DNA of 11,122 bases. Source: an uncultured Campylobacter sp. (GTDB lineage: Bacteria > Campylobacterota > Campylobacteria > Campylobacterales > Campylobacteraceae). The stretch spans positions 1 to 11,122 of the forward strand of contig NZ_CALIMW010000104.1 in the NCBI RefSeq assembly GCF_938045405.1. The letters are read 5' to 3'. The position numbers were made by a program, and so were the translations under genes. Of the stretch, positions 5,521 to 11,122 are shown in pieces (position 1 is the first letter of the stretch; every line of letters starts with the position of its first letter). The notes below the pieces were generated by a model. It searched no databases, had not been told where the DNA came from, and worked only from the letters and a program-made list of their open reading frames with translations.

Positions 5521-7344
5521 TTACTCGCCAAATTCCTTTTGCAGCTTGTAAACCTTATCGTAATCGACCCCCTCGATGATGCGCGGACGCGAGGCGTTGA
5601 AATCCGCGTTTATCACCGAGCGAGCGGGGTCAAACTCGGGGAGGTCGGTCATCTCTAAAATTTCCGCAATCGCGTGGATGAGATCGTCGTTTAAAAACGG
5701 CCTGTCTTTGGCTGCGGCGATACGCGCCCAAAGATCAGCGTTTTGCTCTTTGAACTTATCCGACGCCATGAAAATCAGCGGGATTTCGAGCGTGAAGCGG
5801 TTGATGCCGCCGTGGATTAGCTTGCCGCGGTATTGATAAAGACTCTGGGCGTGATCGCTGAAATAGACTATCAGCGTGTTGTCGTCTGCGAAAATTTTAT
5901 AAATTTCGTTTACTATAAAATCGTTGTAAGCCACGGTGTTTAAGTAGTGCGCGAGCTCTTTTTTCTGCCCCTCATCAAGCGGCTCGCGCGAGATATCCGC
6001 GGCGCTAAATTTAGCAAAGCTTTTTGGATAGCGAAACTCGTAGCTCGGGTGCGAGCCCATCAGATGAAGGATGAAAAATTTATCCTTTTTCTGCGTGCCG
6101 TTTACCTCTGCGGCGGAGCTTTCGTCCTTGCGCGCAAGAGGCGATTTTTTCGCGCCCGATTTGAAATTTTTTATACTCGGAAGCATAACTTCGTCGAGCG
6201 AGTAGGCGTATTTGTAAACCGGGATTTGATTCGTAAAGTCCGAGTGATCCGTCATCTGCGCGCTCGCGCCGCTTGCGACCGCCCACTGCCCGTAGCGCTC
6301 CTGATTGCTGATCCAAAAGGTCTCGTAGTTTGCGAGCCGCGCGAGATTTACGATGTCGAGGTTAGCGCTCCACGGGCGCTGTTTTTCGCTCTCGTAATTT
6401 CCGAAATTTAGCACGTATTTTAGCACGTCGTTGGTTTTAGCTCCAGGCGATACGACATCGCTAAAGGCGATTAGATTTCCGCTTTGCTCAAGCGCTTGCA
6501 GATTTGGTGTAGTGGGCAGATAATAGCCGTATAGGCTCATGAAATTTCGCTGCAGGCTCTCTCCGATGATGAAAACGACGTTTGAGATGCGGTTTGGCGC
6601 GGTTTTATGCGAATGTGAGGCGTAAATGCTTTGGTATCCAGCTTGTAGCTCGCGCACGCTCTTAAAATCGGCGCCGAAATAATCCTTTGTAACGAAAGCA
6701 AAGTTATAAATCGGAATTTTATTTAGCGCGATTATGACGCTAGCGCGCATTTTCGAGCTTTTGGCTACGTAGCTTTTAAACGCCGCATGCGCGATAAAAA
6801 CAAGCAAGCTAAGCAAAAAGACTAGCTTTATCGCGCGACATAGCTTCATCCGCACTCGCTGGCTCACTCTAAGCCTAAGAGCGGCGAAGACGAAGACCAA
6901 AAGCGTCAAAAAAGCCGCGATAAGCTTAAAATTTAAAAACGCATGCGCGAACTCAAAGGCCTCCTTGGGCGTCGTTTGCACTAGCGCGTCCAGCGTGCCG
7001 TGCGAGTAGGTAAGCTCCAGGCTAAAGATCAAAAAAATCTGAGCGATCGCGAAGGCTACGTTTATCGCCAGAAGCGCAAAGGCGAGAATTTTATATAGCC
7101 TGGCGCTGTAAAAGCTGAGCGCGTAAAGCGCGAAAAAAAGTATCGTCACGCCGCAGATCGCAGACGCCACGAAAAACAGCGCCTGCGCAGAGAGCAGCTC
7201 GCCGCTGCGCGCGATAAGAAGCAACCCGAGCGCTAAATTTAATACCAAGACTAGCGTGTATGCGTTTAGCACCGCGCCGCCGAATACCGATAGGAGGCTG
7301 AATCTGTCTTTTAAAAATGCGCCGATATTTTTTACAAGGCTCAT
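5521..7344 (-). CDS. Phosphoethanolamine transferase (EptA/EptC/CptA-like, sulfatase fold)
   Basis: A 607-residue inner-membrane enzyme that should move phosphoethanolamine from phosphatidylethanolamine to an envelope acceptor (lipid A or core sugars; in C. jejuni EptC also modifies FlgG). Five membrane segments occur at about 28-46, 55-80, 84-110, 138-158 and 172-190, then a periplasmic alkaline-phosphatase-superfamily domain. Its zinc and catalytic residues are visible: Glu262 (IIGES), the nucleophile Thr304 (SPGAKTNDVL), Asp497-His498 (FSDHAQS), and also His432 (MGSHPSY) and His511 (LIHGG). The TTPNL at 278-282 and the LNFGNYES stretch after the nucleophile resemble CptA/OpgE-like members. 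A Lys/Ser-rich, low-complexity insert lies at about 394-422. ATG 7342-7344 has AAGGAA upstream, 22 bases after uppP. Acceptor specificity cannot be told from sequence. Confidence 0.88.
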   Translation of the reverse strand: MSLVKNIGAFLKDRFSLLSVFGGAVLNAYTLVLVLNLALGLLLIARSGELLSAQALFFVASAICGVTILFFALYALSFYSARLYKILAFALLAINVAFAIAQIFLIFSLELTYSHGTLDALVQTTPKEAFEFAHAFLNFKLIAAFLTLLVFVFAALRLRVSQRVRMKLCRAIKLVFLLSLLVFIAHAAFKSYVAKSSKMRASVIIALNKIPIYNFAFVTKDYFGADFKSVRELQAGYQSIYASHSHKTAPNRISNVVFIIGESLQRNFMSLYGYYLPTTPNLQALEQSGNLIAFSDVVSPGAKTNDVLKYVLNFGNYESEKQRPWSANLDIVNLARLANYETFWISNQERYGQWAVASGASAQMTDHSDFTNQIPVYKYAYSLDEVMLPSIKNFKSGAKKSPLARKDESSAAEVNGTQKKDKFFILHLMGSHPSYEFRYPKSFAKFSAADISREPLDEGQKKELAHYLNTVAYNDFIVNEIYKIFADDNTLIVYFSDHAQSLYQYRGKLIHGGINRFTLEIPLIFMASDKFKEQNADLWARIAAAKDRPFLNDDLIHAIAEILEMTDLPEFDPARSVINADFNASRPRIIEGVDYDKVYKLQKEFGE

Positions 7345-7366
7345 GAAATTCCTTTGATGATTGCGT

Positions 7367-8143
7367 TTAAAAAACGAAGATGAAAAATATGACGCCGATT
7401 AGAATTCTATAAATTCCAAACGGGATGAAGTCAAACTTCGAAACGAAGCTTAGAAATAGTTTGATCGCCGCAAGCGCCACTACGAACGCCACTACGCCGC
7501 CTACGAGAAAGGTCGTGATATTGTCGGAGTTTTGCGCGAAGGTGTCTAAATTCTTATAGGTGTCGTAAAAAGTCGCCGCAAACATCGTAGGGATCGCGAG
7601 TAGGAAGCTAAAGCGCGCGGCTAAGTTTCTGCTTAGCCCGCACAAAAGCCCTGCGATGATGGTAGCGCCGCTGCGCGAAGTGCCCGGCACCATCGCAAAA
7701 CATTGCGAAAGCCCGATGATAAAGGCCTGAACGTATGAAATTTGATCCAGATGCTCCAGTTCATTCTCTCTTGGGCGCGCCTTACGAAAGAGCTCGATCG
7801 CGATAAAAATAATACCCCAGCCGATCAGTGCGTAGGCGACGGTCTGCGGCGCGAATAGCGATTTGATGCTTTTATAGAGCAAAAAGCCGATCGCAGCGGT
7901 GGGGATGAAACCCACGACGAGCTTGCACCAGAGCTTAAAATCGACTAAAAGCCGCTTGTAAAACATCGTGACGACCGCTAAAATCGAGCCTAGCTGTATA
8001 ACGACCTCGAAGCATTTAAGCGTGTCGGTCTGCTGCAGGCCCATCAGTTTTGCGGCCAGGATCATGTGCCCGGTCGAGCTTACGGGCAGAAACTCCGTCA
8101 GCCCCTCAACGATGCCTAAAATCACGGCGTCAAATATACTCAT
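7367..8143 (-). CDS. uppP: Undecaprenyl-diphosphatase UppP (BacA)
   Basis: A 258-residue polytopic inner-membrane phosphatase that converts undecaprenyl diphosphate to the monophosphate, returning the lipid carrier for peptidoglycan, N-glycan and LOS synthesis. It also gives bacitracin tolerance. The family hallmarks are present: motif 1 at 11-27 (VEGLTEFLPVSSTGH, with Glu13, Glu17 and His26) and motif 2 at 152-160 (VPGTSRSGA, with Arg157). Hydrophobic helices span most of the rest. Length is at the short end of the family but complete, ending in VIFFIFVF. ATG 8141-8143 lies within the end of thiE (14-base overlap), with AAAGGA about ten bases upstream. Translation is thus probably coupled to thiE. 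The phosphoethanolamine transferase follows at once, making an envelope pair. Confidence 0.97.
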   Translation of the reverse strand: MSIFDAVILGIVEGLTEFLPVSSTGHMILAAKLMGLQQTDTLKCFEVVIQLGSILAVVTMFYKRLLVDFKLWCKLVVGFIPTAAIGFLLYKSIKSLFAPQTVAYALIGWGIIFIAIELFRKARPRENELEHLDQISYVQAFIIGLSQCFAMVPGTSRSGATIIAGLLCGLSRNLAARFSFLLAIPTMFAATFYDTYKNLDTFAQNSDNITTFLVGGVVAFVVALAAIKLFLSFVSKFDFIPFGIYRILIGVIFFIFVF

Positions 8144-8744
8144 CCATTTTTTCCTTTAAATTTGCTAAATTCTGAGTGATCGAAGCGGGTCTGTAGATCG
8201 CCTCTACCATAGCGATATAATCGGGCTTGAGGGCTAAAATTTCATTCAGATTTTCTAAGTTTATTCCGCCGATTACGGCGATCGGAAGGTTTAAAGATTT
8301 TCGCGCCTCTTGCACGAGCGCATCGGGGCAAAGCGGCGCATCAGGCTTTGTCTTGCCGCGCCTGAGCGAGCCGAAGGCTACGTAGCTAGCGCCCTGCGCC
8401 TCGGCCTTTTGCGCGCGAGCAAGATCAGCATAGCAGCTAACGCCGATGATCTTATCCGCGCCTAAAAACTCGCGCACCTGCGCCGTCTCGCCGTCGTCAG
8501 CTCCGATATGCACGCCGTGCGCGCCTAGCTTTTTAGCAAGCGCCGCATCGTCGTTGATGATGAGTTTGGCGCCGTAATCTTCGCAAAGACCGATGAGAGA
8601 GCGGATTAAAGCTTCATCCTGCGCGGCGAGCTTGCTGCGGTACTGCACGAGCTTTACGCCGCAGCGTAAAATTTCATCTATCTGCGAAAAGATAGTTTGC
8701 GGCGGCGTTAAGGCATCGTCGCTAAGCGCATAAATTTCACTCAT
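8130..8744 (-). CDS. thiE: Thiamine-phosphate synthase ThiE
   Basis: A 204-residue TIM-barrel enzyme of the cytoplasm joining HMP-pyrophosphate and thiazole phosphate to thiamine phosphate. Visible motifs are VQYRSK (Gln34, Arg36, Lys38, pyrimidine and pyrophosphate binding), IINDD (Asn64, Asp65, metal), GVHIGADD (Asp84), GVSCY (Ser103), KTK (Thr132-Lys133) and the phosphate-binding AVIGGIN at 156-162. Two places differ from textbook ThiE: the loop usually written GP.F.T.TK is FGSLRRGKTK here, and the region usually reading V-S-A-I near the end is MVEAI. Both are tolerable because the core ligands remain, but a TenI-like relative is a minor alternative. It overlaps the SNase-like gene by eight bases (ATGAGTGA) and uppP by fourteen. 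No TPP riboswitch is evident upstream of the operon. Confidence 0.88.
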   Translation of the reverse strand: MSEIYALSDDALTPPQTIFSQIDEILRCGVKLVQYRSKLAAQDEALIRSLIGLCEDYGAKLIINDDAALAKKLGAHGVHIGADDGETAQVREFLGADKIIGVSCYADLARAQKAEAQGASYVAFGSLRRGKTKPDAPLCPDALVQEARKSLNLPIAVIGGINLENLNEILALKPDYIAMVEAIYRPASITQNLANLKEKMDEYI

Positions 8745-9273
8745 CTATCTTTTTCGGCATCGGTACGCCGTTTAGGATGCAGTTGGTAACGTCCCAAAAT
8801 TTTGCGCTATACATTCCGCGCTTAGCCTCTTTGGCTTCCTCGGCGGCTTTTAAAAGAAGTTCGCTATCGTCGGTTGTCGGCACGGCAAATCCCGCCGCCA
8901 CTAGGTCCAATCGCAGATTGCTTTTAGGATCGCTTGCGTCGCAGACATAGGCGTCATTGCCGCGATCGATTAAATTTACGTAGTAGCGCTTGCCGGGTTT
9001 TATCACGGACTCGAGAGCTTTTTTATATTCTTTATCGAATTTCCTTAGCTCTTTGGCGTCCGTTATGCACCTTGAAGCGCCCGCGGCGATTATGTTTAAA
9101 TTTTTTAAGTCGCAGGGAAAGAAGCGATCTTTTTGAGCTTTTCTAAAGGTAAAAACAAAGGTTCTGCCGTCATCGCCAAGACCTGCAAATGCGGCGATGC
9201 CGTATCTATCTTTTTGCTCCGCAAAGCTCTGCGTGCAGAGCAAAATCGCAAGTGCTGGAAATATCTTTTTCAT
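8737..9273 (-). CDS. Exported SNase-like (thermonuclease-fold) protein, probably degenerate
   Basis: The product is 178 residues with a Sec signal peptide (MKKIFPALAILLCTQSFA, likely cut after Ala18). The second half follows the staphylococcal nuclease pattern: YYVNLIDRGNDAYVC (97-111) for the V-x-V-x5-D-x-Y-G strand region, LRLDLVAAGFAVP (120-132) for N-x-x-LV-x-x-G-x-A, and AEEAKEAKRGMYS (144-156) for the closing helix with A-x-x-x-x-G-x-W. The N-terminal half lacks the usual D-G-D-T and R-x-x-G-I-D-x-P-E catalytic signature, so nuclease activity is doubtful. Mature cysteines 54, 69, 111 and 165 could make two disulfides. AAGAGG lies six bases before ATG 9271-9273. It is the first gene of the thiE-uppP-transferase operon, and a role in the envelope is possible but unproven. 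Confidence 0.65.
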   Translation of the reverse strand: MKKIFPALAILLCTQSFAEQKDRYGIAAFAGLGDDGRTFVFTFRKAQKDRFFPCDLKNLNIIAAGASRCITDAKELRKFDKEYKKALESVIKPGKRYYVNLIDRGNDAYVCDASDPKSNLRLDLVAAGFAVPTTDDSELLLKAAEEAKEAKRGMYSAKFWDVTNCILNGVPMPKKIDE

Positions 9274-9289
9274 AGGATTCCTCTTAGGC

Positions 9290-9319
9290 GGCGCAAATTC
9301 CTATTGCAGAATTTGCGCC
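9290..9319 (-). terminator. Strong hairpin between binding-protein gene and SNase-like gene
   Basis: Arms GGCGCAAATTC (9290-9300) and GAATTTGCGCC (9309-9319) are perfectly complementary over 11 bp, with loop CTATTGCA. Outer bases TTAGG/CCTAA (9284-9288, 9318-9322) could partly extend it past a short bulge. On the minus strand no T-run follows, so it is not a classical intrinsic terminator; an attenuator, a processing site or an mRNA 3'-end stabiliser for the amino-acid transporter transcript are possible. On the + strand TAAATTTT does follow. Confidence 0.5.
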
Positions 9320-9332
9320 TAAATTTTGCGGA

Positions 9333-10073
9333 TTATTTTAAATTATACTTTTCCAAAAGCTTTTCGTAACTTCCGTCCTTTTTCATCTCTTCAAGCGCCG
9401 CGTTAAATTTAGCGAGTAGCTCGGGATACTTACCCTTATCGAATGCGATCGAAAAGCCCTCGCTGCCGTCGGATTCTTTAAAAAACGCTACGAGATCGTC
9501 ATTTTTCTTAAGATACTCATAGCCCACGGATGAATCCACGCAAAGCGCGTCGATCTTTTTGTTTTTAAGCGACATGACGGCTACAAAAACGTTCTCCGTA
9601 GCGCTAACTTCGGCGCCTTTGATATCTCTGATCGCAAGCTCTTGAATGGTGCCTAGCTGCGCGGCAAGGCGCTTGCCCTGCAAGTCGGCTTTGGAATTTA
9701 ACGAGCTATCGTCCTTACGCTTGACGTATAAATTTTCGACCTTGTAGTAAGGATTTGTGAAATCGATCGCCTTTTTGCGAGCCGGCGTCGCGCTCATACC
9801 CGAGGCGATCATATCGATCTTGCCGCTTTTAATCGCAGGGATTAGCCCGTCAAAGCTCATATTTAAAATTTCATATTTCACCCCCGCGCGCTTGGCAAGC
9901 TCGGCTACCAGATCCATATCAAAGCCGGTAACCTTGGAGTTTTCATCCACAAACTCAAACGGCGGATACTCGGCGTTCGTGCCTACGATGAGCGTATCTT
10001 TGGCGATGTCTTTAGCAACTAGCGAACTGCAAAGCAAAGCGCCCGCAACTAGAAATCTCATAAATTTTTTCAT
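9333..10073 (-). CDS. Periplasmic amino-acid-binding protein of an ABC importer
   Basis: A 246-residue family 3 solute-binding protein. A Sec signal peptide (MKKFMRFLVAGALLCSSLVA, cut near Ala20) is followed by a complete two-lobe domain: GTNAEYPPFEF (31-41), GFDMDLVAELAKRAG (50-64), FDGLIPAIKSGKIDMIASGMSAT (74-96), the carboxylate-binding Arg99 in TPARKKAIDFT-NPYY, LGTIQE with Thr142 in the hinge region, and Asp180 of CVDSSVGYEY, which normally holds the amino group. These indicate binding of a free L-amino acid of the polar/basic class (Arg, His, Gln or Cys types), but the exact ligand cannot be read. ATG 10071-10073 is preceded by AAAGGAGAGG and lies 11 bases after the ATPase stop. Being last in its operon with a strong ribosome site and a hairpin behind it fits the high dose of binding protein such systems need. 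Confidence 0.92.
   Translation of the reverse strand: MKKFMRFLVAGALLCSSLVAKDIAKDTLIVGTNAEYPPFEFVDENSKVTGFDMDLVAELAKRAGVKYEILNMSFDGLIPAIKSGKIDMIASGMSATPARKKAIDFTNPYYKVENLYVKRKDDSSLNSKADLQGKRLAAQLGTIQELAIRDIKGAEVSATENVFVAVMSLKNKKIDALCVDSSVGYEYLKKNDDLVAFFKESDGSEGFSIAFDKGKYPELLAKFNAALEEMKKDGSYEKLLEKYNLK
9342..9347 (-). promoter_or_regulatory. Possible -10 box for the SNase-like/thiE/uppP operon
   Basis: The minus strand reads TATAAT inside the last codons of the binding-protein gene (Tyr-Asn). A transcript from it would begin near 9335, just before the 9290-9319 hairpin, and have a leader of about 60 bases. No -35 box is clear, and the word also encodes protein here, so chance is quite possible. 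Confidence 0.3.
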
Positions 10074-10084
10074 TTCCCTCTCCT

Positions 10085-10813
10085 TTAGTGGTTTAAAATT
10101 TTATTTAAAAATTCTTTCAATCTCGGATTTTGCGGATTTTCAAATACGTTTTTAGGCGTATCGTCCACAGCGATCTTGCCGCCCTCCATAAAAAAAATCC
10201 TATTCGCGACATTGCGTGCAAAGCCCATCTCGTGCGTTACCACAAGCATCGTAATGCCCTCTTTAGCGACCTCTTTCATTATACCTAACACCTCGCCGAT
10301 CATCTCGGGATCTAGTGCCGAGGTAGGCTCGTCGAATAAAATCACGTCCGGATTTACCGCCAAACTTCTAGCGATTGCGATGCGTTGCTTTTGCCCGCCG
10401 CTAAGCTTGTGCGGATAAGTATAGGCCTTATCGCTAAGACCGACCTTTTGCAGCAGCTCTTCCGCTTTTGCTAAGGCTTGTTCTTTAGTATAAATGCCCG
10501 CTTTTATGGGTGCTAGAGTTAAATTTTCCAGCACGTTTTTATTTGCAAAGAGGTTGAAATGCTGAAACACCATACTAACTTTGCGGCGAATTTTATTAAT
10601 ATCAGTGTGCTTATCGGTAATATCCTCGCCGTCTATTTTAATAGTGCCGCCGCTTGGAATTTCAAGCAGATTTAAGCAGCGCAAAAAGGTTGATTTACCG
10701 CCGCCGCTTGGACCGATGATCGCTACGATATCGCCTTTATTTATGGTCTTTGAAATTCCTTTTAATACCGATAAATTGCCGTAGGATTTGGTTAAATTTG
10801 ATATTTCAATCAT
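10085..10813 (-). CDS. Polar amino-acid ABC transporter ATPase (GlnQ/HisP type)
   Basis: A complete 242-residue ATP-binding subunit, typical in length for the PAAT family. It shows Walker A GPSGGGKST (34-42), Q-loop Gln84 (MVFQHFNLF), signature LSGGQKQR (137-144), Walker B VILFDEP (157-163, Glu162 catalytic), D-loop SALD (165-168) and H-loop His194 (VVTHEM). The phrases FQHFNLFANKNVLENLTLAP and HEMGFARNVANRI are characteristic of amino-acid importers. It would form a dimer on the cytoplasmic side of the permease encoded just upstream. ATG 10811-10813 overlaps the permease end by eight bases (ATGATTGA), implying coupled translation. The binding protein follows. No catalytic residue is missing. 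Confidence 0.96.
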   Translation of the reverse strand: MIEISNLTKSYGNLSVLKGISKTINKGDIVAIIGPSGGGKSTFLRCLNLLEIPSGGTIKIDGEDITDKHTDINKIRRKVSMVFQHFNLFANKNVLENLTLAPIKAGIYTKEQALAKAEELLQKVGLSDKAYTYPHKLSGGQKQRIAIARSLAVNPDVILFDEPTSALDPEMIGEVLGIMKEVAKEGITMLVVTHEMGFARNVANRIFFMEGGKIAVDDTPKNVFENPQNPRLKEFLNKILNH

Positions 10814-11122
10814 TGCGGTTTAGCCTACTTTCTAGCATTTTTACTAAAAACGAGAAAAATTTCACGCTTGCATAGTAAAGTACTGCGGCAAAAAGTATCG
10901 GCTGGACGGTATAAAGCGCAGCCTGCATACTTTTTGAAAAAAACGTAAGATCGGTGATTGCTACGAGGCCCACGACCGAGGTCTCTTTAAATAGGCTAAT
11001 AAACTCATTCGCAAGCGCAGGCAGGATATTTTTTATCGCCTGTGGAAAGACGATCTCTTTCATCGCTGTGCCGTAGCCTAGACCCATCGCACGCGCGGCT
11101 TCCATCTGGCCGCGATCTACGC
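10806..11122 (-). CDS. Amino-acid ABC transporter permease, C-terminal part (5' end outside window)
   Basis: The frame enters from the right edge, reading VDRGQ and then MEAARAMGLGYGTAMKEIV. This is the EAA loop of the HisM/GlnP-type permeases that docks on the ATPase, with its conserved EAA---G followed by FPQAIKNILPALANEF. A long hydrophobic segment (about 25-45 after that Met) and a last helix (ILFAAVLYYASVKFFSFLV) follow, then a basic tail MLESRLNRND and TGA. The Met at 11105 is internal, not a start. About 105 residues are visible, roughly the last 40-45% of a normal permease. It is the first visible gene of the permease-ATPase-binding protein operon; any second permease or promoter lies outside. 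Confidence 0.93.
   Translation of the reverse strand, partial: VDRGQMEAARAMGLGYGTAMKEIVFPQAIKNILPALANEFISLFKETSVVGLVAITDLTFFSKSMQAALYTVQPILFAAVLYYASVKFFSFLVKMLESRLNRND

Noticed and set aside
5947..6411. Plus-strand frame antisense to the phosphoethanolamine transferase
   Set aside because: It is the shadow of the conserved catalytic domain on the other strand, with no family resemblance.
9274..9332. TPP riboswitch controlling the thiE-containing operon
   Set aside because: The leader is too short and I see none of the conserved THI-box elements; only the simple 11-bp hairpin is present.

Overview
The window looks like chromosome of an epsilonproteobacterium, most likely a mid-GC Campylobacter of the gracilis/showae/rectus type (inference). 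The grounds are the Campylobacter-like protein set (stand-alone DUF234 nuclease-like protein, NifS/CsdA-like enzyme, UppP, a phosphoethanolamine transferase and an amino-acid ABC transporter), the TATAAT promoters without clear -35 boxes, and the very abundant word (R)AATTT(Y) in genes and between them. There are no tRNA, rRNA or CRISPR features.

Layout. Bases 1-56 hold the last codons of a membrane protein on +. Bases 57-543 have no convincing gene and carry scattered AAATTT words. Bases 544-2603 are an AT-richer, acquired-looking block: a small Cys-rich lipoprotein (-), an IS1595-family insertion sequence (+) with its Shine-Dalgarno buried in a perfect hairpin, and a Cys-rich EexN-like lipoprotein (-). 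From about 2641 a stand-alone DUF234 protein (-) diverges from a cysteine desulfurase-like PLP enzyme (+). Both appear to have misplaced starts: the PLP enzyme probably begins at TTG 3576, and the DUF234 gene seems to start at a rare ATT codon at 3507.

Bases 4893-5520 have no gene but are not empty. They hold a degenerate array in which RAATTY words recur at 14-15 bp (sometimes 8 or 30 bp) intervals, 27 copies in 480 bp. RAATTY is the motif methylated by the competence methylase CtsM in C. jejuni, which makes this the most intriguing non-coding feature here.

Bases 5521-9273 are one tightly packed minus-strand operon, in transcription order: exported SNase-like protein, ThiE, UppP, phosphoethanolamine transferase. 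It has 8- and 14-base overlaps and a 22-base gap. The last two genes both act on envelope lipids: UppP recycles undecaprenyl phosphate, and the transferase decorates envelope glycolipids with phosphoethanolamine.

Bases 9333-11122 hold a polar amino-acid ABC importer, also on minus: permease (cut by the window edge), ATPase, periplasmic binding protein. A strong hairpin separates it from the SNase-like/thiE/uppP operon. No obviously new multi-gene system is seen. The points worth following are the RAATTY array, the ATT start, the hairpin-masked transposase start and the orphan EexN-like lipoprotein.
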